Counted from the stretch's first letter, positions 8,999-20,608 are shown. The stretch is 64,000 bases of DNA from Leptospira wolffii serovar Khorat str. Khorat-H2 (GCF_000306115.2 NZ_AKWX02000007.1:744001-808000), one strand, 5' to 3'. Made by a program: numbers and translations. The notes: generated by a model from the letters alone, not told the origin.

Positions 8999-10093
8999 AT
9001 GAAATCGACTTTAGATATCTCCCAAAACACAGAGGAAAAAGTGCTCTCCGAAGTGCCTAGTATCATTTCCAGAGAGGAGGCTTATGCGATCCTGAGCGGG
9101 GCTGTTCCTTTGACGGAGTGTTTGGATAAAGCGTATAAGGTTCGCGAGAAGTATTTCGGCAAGAACGTTCGAATTCATATTTTAGACAATATCAAAAATG
9201 GGCATTGCCCCGAGGATTGCGGTTACTGCGCTCAAAGAAAGAACGCAGGATCCGGCGTTCAGGAATATTCCGTCAAATCCGAAGAGGAGATCTTCCAAGA
9301 TGCGGTACTGGCCAAGGAAAGCGGAGCCTACAGATTCTGTATGGTCACCGCGGGGACCGGGCCGACTTCTCTCGCTACGGAAAAATTGGCCTCCACAATC
9401 GAAAGGATCAGCAAGGAACTCGGCCTGAAAGTTTGTCTTTCTGCCGGGCTTTTGGATCGGGAGAAAGCGGAGCGTTTGAAGGCCGCAGGGTTGGATCGCT
9501 ATAATCATAACCTGAATACCTCCAAGGCACATTATCCGGAAATCTGCGATACGCATACCTACGAGCAGAGGGTGGAAACGATTACCCATTTGATGAAGGC
9601 GGGAGTAGGGATGTGTTCCGGTGTCATCGTAGGAATGGGAGAAGGCCTACAGGATCTGGTAGATGTGATCTTTGAAATTAAGAATCTGAGAGTGATTTCC
9701 ATTCCTGTGAATTTCTTTATCCCTGTAGCAGGACATGCAATACGCAATCCGCAACCACTAACGCCTGAATTCTGCGTTCGTACTCTAATCGCATTTCGTT
9801 TAGTGAATCCCGACTCAGAGGTGAGAATCGCCGCAGGAAGAGAGGGGCATTTGAGAGGTATGCAGGGAATGGCTCTATACGCCGCCAATTCCTTGTTTGC
9901 CAGCGGTTATCTGAACGTGAAAGGATCGGATGCACTGGATACGATCAAGACCATTCTGGATGCAGGTTTCTACCCCGAATTTTCCTCCGGCTTGGGAGAG
10001 GAGATTGACTGGGAATCCGCCTTGGGCAAGGACCATCCTTACGCCGCCGAGAATTTTCCCGAACTTTACAAATACCGAAAGTCCAACGCCTAA
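8999..10093 (+). CDS. bioB: Biotin synthase
   Basis: Radical-SAM enzyme that inserts sulfur into dethiobiotin to make biotin. In the 364-residue protein, the radical-SAM cluster is C70-x3-C74-x2-C77 ([13 protein letters not shown]), followed by the [11 protein letters not shown] and YNHNLNTS blocks. A 67-base gap separates it from bioA, unlike the tight spacing upstream, so bioB may have its own promoter or a regulatory site in that gap. No clear Shine-Dalgarno precedes the ATG. No gene for making the pimeloyl moiety (bioC, bioH, bioW, bioI) is present in the window. Confidence 0.96.
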   Translation: MKSTLDISQNTEEKVLSEVPSIISREEAYAILSGAVPLTECLDKAYKVREKYFGKNVRIHILDNIKNGHCPEDCGYCAQRKNAGSGVQEYSVKSEEEIFQDAVLAKESGAYRFCMVTAGTGPTSLATEKLASTIERISKELGLKVCLSAGLLDREKAERLKAAGLDRYNHNLNTSKAHYPEICDTHTYEQRVETITHLMKAGVGMCSGVIVGMGEGLQDLVDVIFEIKNLRVISIPVNFFIPVAGHAIRNPQPLTPEFCVRTLIAFRLVNPDSEVRIAAGREGHLRGMQGMALYAANSLFASGYLNVKGSDALDTIKTILDAGFYPEFSSGLGEEIDWESALGKDHPYAAENFPELYKYRKSNA

Positions 10094-10240
10094 TTTTTTC
10101 CGACCGCGTCTCGAATTGGTGTAGCCTTTCCAGGAGGGAAAGATTAGATTCTTCCTTCGGATCGGTTTTCCGCACTCGGGTTCGGAATAGATTGAAACTC
10201 TGGCAGGGGGGAAAATCCTGGATATATCGGAGATCGAGGG

Positions 10241-10414
10241 ATGAAATATAAAATAGAGATCAATAAACTAAAGAACGGCTATATAGAGGCCAAATTGATC
10301 GATACAGTTTCCAATAATCCAATCGAGTTTCGCATTTGCGATACGGAAGAATATCTGCAGGCCCAAATCGCCGACTGGCATAAGCGATTTCATATGAAAG
10401 ATCACGAGAACTGA
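10241..10414 (+). CDS. Small hypothetical protein (57 residues)
   Basis: A 57-codon reading frame starting with ATG at 10241 after GAGATCGAGGG and ending at TGA 10412-10414. The product begins MKYKIEINKLKNGYIEAKL, is charged, and has an alternating pattern suggesting a small beta-sheet followed by a helix (EEYLQAQIADWHKRFH). There is no signal peptide. Codon use looks like that of the neighbours. It sits 147 bases after bioB and 28 bases before the SGNH lipoprotein gene. Function unknown. Confidence 0.6.
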   Translation: MKYKIEINKLKNGYIEAKLIDTVSNNPIEFRICDTEEYLQAQIADWHKRFHMKDHEN

Positions 10415-10442
10415 GTCGAGTCTAATTGCGGAGATCGGAAAA

Positions 10443-11189
10443 ATGAAAAAGATCCTGGGCGTTTCCTTTCTCCTTTGGTCCGCGGTTTCCTGCTCCTTAT
10501 TTCACGCCAATACAATTTACGATTACTACCACCCTTCTTTTTCTTGCTATTCCGGAATCGGGATCCGAGACGAGGACCAATGGGAAATCTACCAAAGTAA
10601 GTATAAGGAAGCCGTAGAAAAATACGCGGCTGAAAATGCCCAGATCAAGAAAGCGAATATCGTCTTTGTGGGAAATAGCCTCATGGCCGCCTTTCCACCG
10701 GCTATTCTATCTTCCGAATTTTCCGGAGCCATAAATCGGGGGATTCCGGGAGATATGACGGAACTTCTATCCGGTAGATTGGACCGAACCGTATTGAATC
10801 TGAAGCCTTCTTTTATCGTTTTGGAGATCGGTGGAAACGATATCCGGGAAGGCAAATGCCTGGATTATATCGAGGAAATGCATAAGGGGATCGTTCGTAA
10901 GATTCGCACCTCATTGCCGAATACCAAGATTCTTCTTTTGGGAATTCCACCCGTATTAAGTAAGAATGTGAATTCTATTTCTCCTATTGCCAATGCCTGG
11001 TTCGCTAAGATTGCCGCAGAAGACGGAAATGTGCAGTACTTGGACATTTGGCCGAATTTCCGCCGTAAGGATTTACCTTTTATCAAGGAAGAATTCGTGC
11101 CGACTTACAACGGAAAGCAGGATCCGATTCATGTGAACGAAGAGGCCTATAAAATATGGGCCCAAAAAATCAAAGTCTTTCTAAAATAA
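10443..11189 (+). CDS. SGNH/GDSL-type hydrolase, probable lipoprotein
   Basis: A probable esterase or lipase-like hydrolase carried on the membrane as a lipoprotein: the signal peptide ends in WSAVSC with Cys17 as the lipidation site. The SGNH blocks are visible: VFVGNSL with nucleophile S79, GGND (block III, in VLEIGGNDIREG), and DPIHVN with catalytic D227 and H230. Length (248 residues) fits single-domain SGNH hydrolases of the lysophospholipase/acetylhydrolase type. The substrate is unknown. serB starts six bases downstream, so the two are likely co-transcribed. Confidence 0.85.
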   Translation: MKKILGVSFLLWSAVSCSLFHANTIYDYYHPSFSCYSGIGIRDEDQWEIYQSKYKEAVEKYAAENAQIKKANIVFVGNSLMAAFPPAILSSEFSGAINRGIPGDMTELLSGRLDRTVLNLKPSFIVLEIGGNDIREGKCLDYIEEMHKGIVRKIRTSLPNTKILLLGIPPVLSKNVNSISPIANAWFAKIAAEDGNVQYLDIWPNFRRKDLPFIKEEFVPTYNGKQDPIHVNEEAYKIWAQKIKVFLK

Positions 11190-11195
11190 GATAAA

Positions 11196-12065
11196 GTGAT
11201 CCTTTTCTTTTACCCTCCAAGATCGGAATTTCCGGACGTTCGGATAGAAAATGCCTTGTTGCGGCGATTCGGAGAGACCGCGAACGTTCTGTCATATAGT
11301 AAAAAGGTACCGAGCGATTGGGGATGTTTCTCATGGGAAACGGATAGAATATTGTCTAGGGAAGAACTTGCCGCAGGTAGAGAAGAGCTATCCGAGTTTC
11401 GAATCGATCTTCTACAAATTCCGAATTATTTACGATCCCCATCCTTATTTTGCTTCGATATGGACTCCACATTGATCCGAGAAGAGGTGATAGACGAGCT
11501 CGCACGATTTGCTGGTGTATACGATCAGGTCGCCGGAGTCACCAAGCAAGCGATGGAAGGAAATCTGAATTTCATCGAAGCCTTGGAAAAACGCTGCACT
11601 TATCTCAAGGATCTGCCTGTTACAGTTTTCAACGATTTGTATCCTAAACTTCGTCCCAATCACGGAGTGCCGGATCTGATCTCAGGATTAAAGAAGAACG
11701 GAACGAAAATCGCAGTCTTTAGCGGCGGTTTCAGCGATATACTGGAAAAATTCCAGACTGAATACGGTATCGACGAAGTAAGAGCGAATTATCTGGATCG
11801 CCAAAACGGTAAATTGACCGGGAAAGTCGTTGGAAGAGTAGTCGATAAAAATGTAAAAAAAGATTCCTTAATAGAGTTGGGGAAAGTTTTTAGCATTCCT
11901 TCCGAAAATATAGTAGCTGTAGGGGACGGAGCCAACGACCAACTCATGCTGGATGCTGCCGGTATAGGCATCGGATTCCATGCAAAGGAAGGACTCAAGT
12001 CACAGATCCGAAATTGGGTGGATTTCGCACCTATGGACGTTCTACTTTATCTTTTTGAGAATTAA
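11196..12065 (+). CDS. serB: Phosphoserine phosphatase
   Basis: Dephosphorylates O-phosphoserine in the last step of serine synthesis. HAD-superfamily enzyme of 289 residues with a GTG start. Motif I is FDMDSTLI (nucleophile D88, acid D90), followed by the capping region EEVIDELARFAG typical of SerB, motif II VFSGGFSD, the lysine motif around DKNVKKDSL and motif IV VGDGANDQLML. The first 85 residues are poorly conserved and take the place of the ACT-like N-terminal domain of longer SerB proteins. It converges on mutS with a seven-base gap. Confidence 0.9.
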   Translation: MILFFYPPRSEFPDVRIENALLRRFGETANVLSYSKKVPSDWGCFSWETDRILSREELAAGREELSEFRIDLLQIPNYLRSPSLFCFDMDSTLIREEVIDELARFAGVYDQVAGVTKQAMEGNLNFIEALEKRCTYLKDLPVTVFNDLYPKLRPNHGVPDLISGLKKNGTKIAVFSGGFSDILEKFQTEYGIDEVRANYLDRQNGKLTGKVVGRVVDKNVKKDSLIELGKVFSIPSENIVAVGDGANDQLMLDAAGIGIGFHAKEGLKSQIRNWVDFAPMDVLLYLFEN

Positions 12066-12072
12066 AAAATTC

Positions 12073-14637
12073 TTAATTACCTCGGGAGGAAATCCTCTTT
12101 TTCCAATCGTCCAAAAGCCGCAAAGCTTCCAAAGGAGTCATGGACTCTATGGGAAGATCGGTTACTTCCTTTTTGAAATCCTGCCAGAATTGGGAGTCCG
12201 ATCCCACGGGTGAGACTTCTTGGAATAAGGAAGGTTCTCTGGTTTGGATACGGATCTCTTTTTTTCTAGATTCCATATCCGAAAGGATTTCCGTAGCTCG
12301 TTTGACCACGAAATCCGGGACCCCCGCTAGTTGAGCCACGTAGATACCGAAAGATTTCTTGGCCTTTCCCGGTTTTACTCTTCTGAGGAAAATGACCTTA
12401 TCGTTTTTTTCGACCGTTTCCATATGAATATTGCGAACTCCGGGGAGTCTAGACAATTCGGTTAGCTCATGATAATGGGTTGCGAATACAGTCTTAGGCC
12501 TTGGGCTCATTTCGGATAGATATTCCAGAATAGCCCAAGCGATACTCATACCGTCATAAGTGGAGGTTCCTCTTCCCACTTCGTCGAATAGAAGTAAAGA
12601 TTGGGGACTGCAGTTTTTAAGAATATTCGCAGTCTCCTTCATCTCCACGAAGAATGTGGACTCTCCCGCATTCAAATTGTCTCCGGCTCCGATACGAGTG
12701 AATAGCCGGTCTACCATAGGGAGTTTTGCCTTCTCTGCGGCTACGCTGGAACCGATTTGGAAAAGAATTTGGTTTAAAGCGATCTGCCTCATGAATGTGG
12801 ACTTACCCGCCATATTCGGTCCGGTAAGAATGGCCAATGCGTTTTCCTGACTATCCAGATCCACATCGTTCGGCGTGAACTTGATGCCTACAGGAAGACT
12901 CGCCTCCACCACCGGGTGGCGAGAAGATTTCAGTTCTAGGCCGGAATCAGGGCTCAATTCGGGACGGATCCAGCCGTAATTCTCCTCCGCTTTGATAAGA
13001 GAAAGCTGGAAGTCCAAATCTCCGAATTCCTCGGAAAGATTGAGTAGATCCGAGGCGTATTCTAAAACGCTCTGGATCATTCTTTCGAATTCCTGGCGTT
13101 CCACCTTTTGGATGATCTCGTCCGCCTCTAAAATCGTTCTTTCGATTTCTTCCAGACGGGAAACGGTGAATCTTTCGCTGGTGACCAAAGTTTGTTTCTT
13201 TAGATATTCCTTGGGTGCTTGTTCCGCCTGGTTACGGGAGATCTCGATAAAATATCCTACGATCTTATTGTATTTGATCTTAAGAGTGGAAAGTCCCGTT
13301 TTCTTCTTTTCCTCGGCTTCCAGTTCCAGGATCCAATCCGTTCCTTTGGATCCAGCTTCCCTGGCCTTGTCCAGTTGAGAGTCGAATCCTTCTTTGATAA
13401 ATTTACCGTTTCCTAATATAACAGGCAACTCTTCGGGATGAATTCTGTTCTCTATGTAAGAAGCGAGTTCCGAGAGTTTTCCGGGGCCCGAAATCGGATA
13501 ACCGAGAGGTTGTAGAATGCTTTGCAATGTTTCCAAGGTTTGTATGGAAACCAGAATGGCCTTGAAATCTCTAGGATAGGCCTTATTGCCTCGAAAACGA
13601 GCGAGAATCCTTTCCAAATCTCCCAAATCTCTTAGGGGTTGCACCAGTTTAGAAAGAGGGACCTTCTTTAAAATATCCTGTTTCTCCCAGCGAGATTGGA
13701 GTATGGCAGGATCCGTTTCCGGAAATAGAATCCTTTGCTTTAGTACACGTTTTCCTTTGGCGGTGCTGCAAAAATTTAAGACGGAAAATAGGGTATGGCC
13801 TTTGGTTTCCTTTTCGTTTTCGATCAGCTCCAGATTCAAAACGGTTTCCCGGTCCATCTCCAAATAAGATCCTGTTTGTAGAATTCTTGGCTCTCTTAGA
13901 GTTAGGGACCCGTCTCTGTAATTTTCCCGGATATAATATTCTAAACCTTTCGTTACGATCAGGAAAGGATCCTTGGAAGAATCGATTCCCAGTTTGGATT
14001 CTTCCAATACAGTAAGAGGTCTTTCCTCGAAATTCGGCCAGGAACGAACCTTTTCCAAGTCTTTGGAGAATATGCAGATCTCACTAGGACGGAATTTAAT
14101 AAGCTCCGATTCGAGAACCTGGGTTTTGGATAAAGGAACCGCGAAATGTAGAACTTCGCCCGTGGATACATCTGCCATTCCTACAAAGATCAAGGCAGCC
14201 TTGGGGATAAGAATACATAGATAATTGTTTTGGAATCCGGAGAGCAGATGCTCTTCGATTACGGTTCCGGGAGTGATGATTCTCACCACATCCCGAGTCA
14301 TAAGTTTTGGATTTCCATCTTCCGGTTTGGATTGCTCGCAAACCGCGATCTTCTTACCTGCGGCTAAAAGTTTGGTGATATAGCCGTCTTTACTATGAAA
14401 GGGGATCCCGCACATAGGAACGGAATTCTGCCTTTTGGTAAGCGCGATATCCAGAATGGAAGACGCGATTTTAGCGTCTTCTAGGAACATCTCGTAAAAG
14501 TCTCCCATCCGGAAGAATAGAATGGAATCCGGAAACTTGGCCTTGATCTCCAGATACTGTCGCATCATGGGAGTGTCCAAGGCCTCGGTTAAATCGGGAG
14601 TGTTAGTTTCCGTTATGCGAGATTGTTCTTTTTGCAT
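12073..14637 (-). CDS. mutS: DNA mismatch repair protein MutS
   Basis: Recognises base mismatches and small loops and starts methyl-independent repair. At 854 residues it has all MutS parts: the mismatch-reading F47-Y-E49 in RMGDFYEMF, the connector, lever and clamp regions, and the ATPase with Walker A GPNMAGKST (K612) and Walker B/signature DEVGRGTSTYDG. The C-terminus ends in the short helical tail. As called, its first 35 bases overlap the end of trpF; an ATG at residue 24 (just before MRQYLEIK) would avoid that, so the exact start is uncertain. Confidence 0.95.
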   Translation of the reverse strand: MQKEQSRITETNTPDLTEALDTPMMRQYLEIKAKFPDSILFFRMGDFYEMFLEDAKIASSILDIALTKRQNSVPMCGIPFHSKDGYITKLLAAGKKIAVCEQSKPEDGNPKLMTRDVVRIITPGTVIEEHLLSGFQNNYLCILIPKAALIFVGMADVSTGEVLHFAVPLSKTQVLESELIKFRPSEICIFSKDLEKVRSWPNFEERPLTVLEESKLGIDSSKDPFLIVTKGLEYYIRENYRDGSLTLREPRILQTGSYLEMDRETVLNLELIENEKETKGHTLFSVLNFCSTAKGKRVLKQRILFPETDPAILQSRWEKQDILKKVPLSKLVQPLRDLGDLERILARFRGNKAYPRDFKAILVSIQTLETLQSILQPLGYPISGPGKLSELASYIENRIHPEELPVILGNGKFIKEGFDSQLDKAREAGSKGTDWILELEAEEKKKTGLSTLKIKYNKIVGYFIEISRNQAEQAPKEYLKKQTLVTSERFTVSRLEEIERTILEADEIIQKVERQEFERMIQSVLEYASDLLNLSEEFGDLDFQLSLIKAEENYGWIRPELSPDSGLELKSSRHPVVEASLPVGIKFTPNDVDLDSQENALAILTGPNMAGKSTFMRQIALNQILFQIGSSVAAEKAKLPMVDRLFTRIGAGDNLNAGESTFFVEMKETANILKNCSPQSLLLFDEVGRGTSTYDGMSIAWAILEYLSEMSPRPKTVFATHYHELTELSRLPGVRNIHMETVEKNDKVIFLRRVKPGKAKKSFGIYVAQLAGVPDFVVKRATEILSDMESRKKEIRIQTREPSLFQEVSPVGSDSQFWQDFKKEVTDLPIESMTPLEALRLLDDWKKRISSRGN

Positions 14638-15268
14638 TGCTTATGAATTTCCGAATGAGTTCCGGATCTTTCACTCCTGGGGAGGATTCTACGCCGCTTG
14701 CCACATCCACTCCGAAGGCGCCTGTTTGTACGAGTGCGTTGGAAACGTTCTCCGGAGTCAAGCCTCCGGCTAAAAGGTAGGGTCTTTTGACTTTGGAGAC
14801 CCTTTCCCATGGGAAGGGTTCTCCGGTTCCGCCTCCAGCCGAGGACGTATAACTATCCAATATTAGAAGTTTAGAATCTAAGAATGAAAGAGAATCGTCG
14901 GTAATCGAATCCCGGACCCGATAGGATATGATGCGGGAATTCGGACTCTGATAAAGAGGGGAAGTGAATCCGGGAGCCAAGGAATCGTCGCTCACATACT
15001 GTACGAAATCGTGGGGGATCCTTTTCAGGGCGTATTCTATAAAATAGCTGGAGTTTTTATAGAATAATAGCACGATTTTAGGTCTTTGGAATTCGGGTAT
15101 GACCGAGTGTAAGTAGTTTAGGATGGAGTCCGCTTGAGAGACGGAAATCAATCTAGGACTGGATGGGACGAAATTCAATCCGATATAGTCCGCACCCGCC
15201 TCCAAGCAGATTTTGACATCCTCTACGCTACGCAATCCGCATATTTTAACTTTGGGGGTTGATGGCAT
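14603..15268 (-). CDS. trpF: Phosphoribosylanthranilate isomerase
   Basis: Catalyses the Amadori rearrangement of phosphoribosylanthranilate in tryptophan synthesis. TIM-barrel protein of 221 residues with the family start VKICGLRSVEDVKICLEAGADYIGLNF (catalytic Cys in KICG), a YLLAGGLTPENV phosphate-binding block and GVDVASGVESSPGVKD near the end. No other trp gene lies nearby. It overlaps the 5' end of mutS by 35 bases, so the two are one transcript. Confidence 0.93.
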   Translation of the reverse strand: MPSTPKVKICGLRSVEDVKICLEAGADYIGLNFVPSSPRLISVSQADSILNYLHSVIPEFQRPKIVLLFYKNSSYFIEYALKRIPHDFVQYVSDDSLAPGFTSPLYQSPNSRIISYRVRDSITDDSLSFLDSKLLILDSYTSSAGGGTGEPFPWERVSKVKRPYLLAGGLTPENVSNALVQTGAFGVDVASGVESSPGVKDPELIRKFISNAKRTISHNGN

Positions 15269-15363
15269 ATTCTTTCTTTTCGGAAAAAGCGGCCCTAATT
15301 CGTTTCGGACTCGAAATATTTTCCGTCTTTTCTATACAAGACTAGGACCGTCCCAAGTCAAGT

Positions 15364-16062
15364 ATGATCGATCATCGATTTTTTTTAGAAGATAAAAGAA
15401 GCCTCCGCCTAGTCGTCCTAGGAAAGCGGGAGTTAAACGGAGATTCTACGGACCCTGCCTTTATTAGGTCCAGAGTTTCCTCTCTAAGCTCCGTTCCGGA
15501 AGAGGACATCTATATTCTGAACCAGGAGCACGGCACCGTATCCCGGGACACTAGGGACATTGCCGGTTTAGAGATTCCTAACGGAGACGCTTGGATCACC
15601 ACCGAACCTCGCAAGGTTCTAGTCGTAAAGACCGCCGATTGTATGCCGATTTTCTTTTGGACTGGTAGACCTGCTTTGGTCGGACTCATTCATTCCGGAT
15701 GGAAGGGGACTCTTGCTGGAATCACGGAAAAGACGTTGGACGCGGCTAGAAAGAAATACCAAATCGATCTGGAGTTAGTTCATTTTTATCTAGGCCCCTA
15801 TGCTACGGGAAGGCATTATGAGGTGGGCGAAGACGTAGCGTCTCAATTTAGAAAAGAAGTTCCTAATTCTCTCAAACCCGGCCCGGAAGAGGGAAAATTC
15901 CTACTCGAACAAAAAATATTCTTAACGGAAAGAATCAAGAAATTGGGAATCCAGCCGTTTTTGGAAACGGCCGGAGTATGCACGATGGCCGAAGGTTCTA
16001 AATTCTTCAGCCACAGAAAAGGGGATACCGGAAGAAATCTAAATTGTATCTGGCTGGAATAA
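15364..16062 (+). CDS. pgeF: Multicopper-oxidase-like laccase domain protein (YfiH/PgeF family)
   Basis: Family members are purine nucleoside phosphorylases/adenosine deaminases, and YfiH has also been described as a peptidoglycan editing factor; which role applies here is inference. The 232-residue protein has the metal-ligand blocks NQEHGTVS, KTADCMPIF, HSGWKGTLAGI (usual form HAGWRG) and a C-terminal CTMAEGSKFFSHRKG in place of the common C.Y..FfSyRr. It is divergent from trpF across 95 bases and convergent with the response regulator. Confidence 0.87.
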   Translation: MIDHRFFLEDKRSLRLVVLGKRELNGDSTDPAFIRSRVSSLSSVPEEDIYILNQEHGTVSRDTRDIAGLEIPNGDAWITTEPRKVLVVKTADCMPIFFWTGRPALVGLIHSGWKGTLAGITEKTLDAARKKYQIDLELVHFYLGPYATGRHYEVGEDVASQFRKEVPNSLKPGPEEGKFLLEQKIFLTERIKKLGIQPFLETAGVCTMAEGSKFFSHRKGDTGRNLNCIWLE

Positions 16063-16076
16063 ACCGCCGGATATTC

Positions 16077-16484
16077 TCAGACTTTAATCGCTTTGCGAAC
16101 CGTCTCGTTCGCTTTTTCCAAAACCTTTTCGCGTTTGATCGGCTTCACGATATAATCCATGACTCCATTATCGGAAAGATTCTTTATGACGGCGGGGGTA
16201 TTCTCTTCCGAGATCACAATGACTCTGGGCAATACTCCCATATCTTTGATCTCGTAGAATGCGGCAAATCCGTCCATAACCGGAAGTTGCAGATCCAGAG
16301 TGATGAGATCTACCTTACGATTTTCTTTGTACAGATTCAGAAGTTCTTTTCCGGTTTCGGCAAAGCCGATCACTTCATAACCTTCCGATTCTAAAATCTG
16401 GGCCAATTGCTTGGCTTGAAATTTAGAGTTTTCCGCAATAATTACCTGGTAGGGTCTTCCCGAAGGAGCTACTCCGCCTTTCAT
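16077..16484 (-). CDS. Single-domain response regulator (CheY-like receiver)
   Basis: A 135-residue protein consisting of one receiver domain and no output domain. The acidic pocket residues (IIAENS), phosphoacceptor aspartate in TLDLQLPVMDG, the switch residue in VISEEN (Ser in place of Thr) and the conserved lysine in YIVKPIKR are all present. It would act by phosphorylation-dependent protein contacts, either in chemotaxis or another two-component circuit. No kinase gene is adjacent. It lies 39 bases downstream of leuB on the same strand. Confidence 0.9.
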   Translation of the reverse strand: MKGGVAPSGRPYQVIIAENSKFQAKQLAQILESEGYEVIGFAETGKELLNLYKENRKVDLITLDLQLPVMDGFAAFYEIKDMGVLPRVIVISEENTPAVIKNLSDNGVMDYIVKPIKREKVLEKANETVRKAIKV

Positions 16485-16523
16485 TCTATAACCGTTCCTT
16501 TTAATTCAAGAAATTTCAGACTC

Positions 16524-17615
<1,092 letters not shown>

Positions 17616-18842
17616 TTATTTCTGTTGTTCTTGGAACTCGGTCAATACCGCTTCTAAAATATCTAAGCCTTCGTTGAGATACTGGGTGGAAATCGTGAGA
17701 GGAGGCATGACCCGAATCACTGTATCTCCGGTTGCGTTCACGATGAGTCCTTTCTCCAAGCAGGCTTCCGCCACCGGTCTGGAAGGGACACTCAAATCCA
17801 CACCTATATGCAATCCCTTGCCCCGTATTTCTTTTACGATTTTCAGTTTGTCTTTGATCTGGGCTAAACGGCTGAAAGCGATCTCGGAGCAGGAATTAAC
17901 ATTAGACAAGATATCTCTGGTTTGGATGATCCGTATCGTTTCGTAAGCGATAGCAGCGCCCAGATGGTTGCCTCCGTAGGTGGTTCCATGGGAACCTTTT
18001 CCTAAGACATCTTGGTATTTTTCTGCTACGATCATGGCACCGATCGGAAATCCGGAACCTAAACCTTTGGCAAGAGTCATCACGTCCGGTGAGAATCCGA
18101 AAGTCTCGAAAGCGAACATGGTGCCCGTTCTACCGAAGCCGGTCTGGATTTCGTCCAAGATGAGTAAGGCTTCGTTTTCCAGAGTCAATTCTCTCGCTAA
18201 AGTTAAATAACCGTGGGTCAGAGGAAAGATTCCACTCTCTCCCAAGATGGGCTCCGCAATGAAAGCTACGACTCTGCCTGCGAATCTTTGGAAGGCTTCC
18301 ACTAGCTCTTCTTCGTCGTTCGGAGCCACGAATTCGATTCCTTCCAGAAGTTTCCCGAAACCTGTATGCAATTTCTTTTGTCCGGTCAGACTGATTCCGG
18401 AAACGGATCTACCGTGAAAGCTTTTGTGCAAGGAGAGAATAACCGGATCATGGATCTGCTTCTGTTCCGCATAAGCCCTGGCGAGTTTGAATGCGGCTTC
18501 GGTCGCTTCCGTTCCCGAATTACATAGAAATACCTTTCCGGGAAAAGTATTTTGGATGAGAAGTTCCGCAAGCCTAGACGCCTCTTCGGAATAAAACCAA
18601 TTGGAAGTATGGACGATCCGATCGATTTGGTTGCGGATGGCCTCGATGATATCCGGATCGCTATGACCTAGATTGGTGACGGCGACCCCACATAGGAAGT
18701 CTATGTATTGCTTATTGTTCTGGTCGAAAAGGAGTTCGTTGACTCCGTATCTAAAAGCGACCGGATACTTGTTTACCAGGTCGAGTAGATATTTTTGGGT
18801 GAGTTCTTTGGTTTGTTTGAAGTCCGATGCAGTGTCGTTCAT
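17616..18842 (-). CDS. argD: Acetylornithine aminotransferase (class-III PLP aminotransferase)
   Basis: Transfers the amino group in arginine synthesis (N-acetylglutamate semialdehyde to N-acetylornithine); many ArgD proteins also serve lysine synthesis. The 408-residue enzyme has the [18 protein letters not shown] start, the phosphate-binding [16 protein letters not shown], the PLP aspartate in [19 protein letters not shown] and the PLP lysine in [14 protein letters not shown]. Assignment to ArgD rather than an ornithine or 4-aminobutyrate aminotransferase rests on overall pattern and is less certain. Its ATG overlaps the stop of the upstream hexomutase gene by four bases. Confidence 0.88.
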   Translation of the reverse strand: MNDTASDFKQTKELTQKYLLDLVNKYPVAFRYGVNELLFDQNNKQYIDFLCGVAVTNLGHSDPDIIEAIRNQIDRIVHTSNWFYSEEASRLAELLIQNTFPGKVFLCNSGTEATEAAFKLARAYAEQKQIHDPVILSLHKSFHGRSVSGISLTGQKKLHTGFGKLLEGIEFVAPNDEEELVEAFQRFAGRVVAFIAEPILGESGIFPLTHGYLTLARELTLENEALLILDEIQTGFGRTGTMFAFETFGFSPDVMTLAKGLGSGFPIGAMIVAEKYQDVLGKGSHGTTYGGNHLGAAIAYETIRIIQTRDILSNVNSCSEIAFSRLAQIKDKLKIVKEIRGKGLHIGVDLSVPSRPVAEACLEKGLIVNATGDTVIRVMPPLTISTQYLNEGLDILEAVLTEFQEQQK

Positions 18843-20608
18843 TCTAATCCTGCCAATTTTAAGAAGATCGATTCCGTTTCCTTGAGTTCGGAAACGAGAC
18901 TTTGGGTTAAAGCCTGGATCTCCCCCTTTTTACGAGGGGATATTAGGCTTTTGAAAGAAGAGTAAATTTTGATCTTAGGTTCCGTCCCGGAGGGACGGAT
19001 GGTTAATTTAGCGGATCCTTCCAACTCCAATTGGATCACGTCGGAAGCGGGTAGACCCGAAAATGCCGATTTGGATGCGCTTCCTTTGGCGATCTTATTC
19101 TTAAAATCCAAGAATCCGATCACTTTACGTCTTCCTAATTCTTTTCCGATCAGATCGTTTGCACGAAGAGATTGCAAGGAGTCCTGGATTTTTTTCTTTC
19201 CTGCGAGTCCTTCCAGAGTCAGGGATTTCAGTCCTTCTTGGTAGAGACCGTACTTCAGGTAGATCTCATCCATATAGTCCAGAAGGTTCTTTTTCTCCGT
19301 GAGCACTTCCATGAGTAATAGGGCGGAGGAAAGACTGTCCTTATCTCGGACGAAATTCACGGGAAGGTATCCGTAGGATTCTTCTCCTCCGAAAAGGAAA
19401 TACTGGGTTTTACTCTTGTCCAGCTTGCCCATAACTTCCGCGATGAACTTGAATCCAGTAAGAACATTTTTCAAAGCGAGCTTATTCTTTTTAGCGATCT
19501 CCGCCTGAAGATCCGTCGTCACGACCGTTTTAACTAGAACGGGTTTTTTACCCTTCTTCGGTTTTTTTGCTACCTTTTCCGCTAGATAGGCGGCAAGAAT
19601 CGATCCGATTTGGTTGCCATTTAGAAGTGCGTATCCTCCGTCCGGATTTTTGACTCCGATTCCGAGTCTATCCGCATCCGGATCGGTGGCGATAAATGCG
19701 TCCGCTCCGATTTTTTCGGAGAGTTTACGGCTAAGCTCCAATGCCTCCGGTTCTTCCGGATTCGGAAATTTGACGGTAGGAAATTCTCCGTCAGGATCTT
19801 TTTGCTCCGGGACCAGAGTCACTTTTTTATAGCCGAATTCGTTTAGTAGCTTTTTCATATATACTCCTCCCGTTCCATGGAGAGGAGAATATACTAAACT
19901 CATTTTAGCTCTTTCCTTGGCCGTAACGGAAGGAGAAACGATTCCTGATTTACGCAGATCCTTTAGATAAGAGGCGAAGCAATCGGCTCCGGCCCTCTTT
20001 ACATATCTCTTATAGATAGGATCTTTTGCGGAGACGAACGGAATTTCGTTCCAATCTTTGATCGCGTCGATGAGAGAGATGATCTTTTTATCGTCCGGAG
20101 GAGCGAGCTGTTCTCCTTTGGAAAGATAGGCCTTGAAGCCGTTGTATTCCGGAGGATTATGAGAAGCGGTGAGAACGACTCCTCCCGTGGCCTTATAATA
20201 ACGAACCGCATAGGAAAGAAGGGGAGTCGGCGCGACTTCCGAAAATAACACTACTTGGATTCCGACGGAGGCGGCGACCCCCGCGGTTACCTCCGCGAAT
20301 TCTTTGGATCTTCTTCTGGAATCGTAAGCGATTACCAACACCGGCTTCTTGGACTTTTTGATGATATATCTGGAGAAACCGAGAGCCGCTTTGCCTACGG
20401 TAAATTCGTTCATCCTACCGATTCCGTTTCCGATTCTTCCCCTCATTCCTCCGGTTCCGAATTCCAGGGGAACGGTGAAGGCTTCGATCTCTAGTCCGGA
20501 GTTTTCTCCGTTTTGGAATCTTTTGAGGATGGATTCTGCTTCTTTGCGGACAGAGGCGGAAAAGGGGGCCTCGGTCCAAGATTGGATCAATTGTGATTCG
20601 TTCGCCAT
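18839..20608 (-). CDS. Phosphoglucomutase/phosphomannomutase
   Basis: Alpha-D-phosphohexomutase of 589 residues, interconverting sugar 1- and 6-phosphates and so feeding nucleotide-sugar and glycan synthesis. Active-site phosphoserine loop [19 protein letters not shown], Mg-binding [13 protein letters not shown], sugar-binding [12 protein letters not shown] and the C-terminal phosphate-binding [14 protein letters not shown] are all intact. The long form resembles PgcA/PGM2-type enzymes rather than short ManB/GlmM. First gene of a minus-strand run with argD, leuB and the response regulator. Confidence 0.93.
   Translation of the reverse strand: MANESQLIQSWTEAPFSASVRKEAESILKRFQNGENSGLEIEAFTVPLEFGTGGMRGRIGNGIGRMNEFTVGKAALGFSRYIIKKSKKPVLVIAYDSRRRSKEFAEVTAGVAASVGIQVVLFSEVAPTPLLSYAVRYYKATGGVVLTASHNPPEYNGFKAYLSKGEQLAPPDDKKIISLIDAIKDWNEIPFVSAKDPIYKRYVKRAGADCFASYLKDLRKSGIVSPSVTAKERAKMSLVYSPLHGTGGVYMKKLLNEFGYKKVTLVPEQKDPDGEFPTVKFPNPEEPEALELSRKLSEKIGADAFIATDPDADRLGIGVKNPDGGYALLNGNQIGSILAAYLAEKVAKKPKKGKKPVLVKTVVTTDLQAEIAKKNKLALKNVLTGFKFIAEVMGKLDKSKTQYFLFGGEESYGYLPVNFVRDKDSLSSALLLMEVLTEKKNLLDYMDEIYLKYGLYQEGLKSLTLEGLAGKKKIQDSLQSLRANDLIGKELGRRKVIGFLDFKNKIAKGSASKSAFSGLPASDVIQLELEGSAKLTIRPSGTEPKIKIYSSFKSLISPRKKGEIQALTQSLVSELKETESIFLKLAGLE

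Noticed and set aside
12060..12082. AT-only inverted repeat between serB and mutS as a bidirectional terminator
   Set aside because: A six-base A/T stem with a seven-base loop is not stable enough to support a call.
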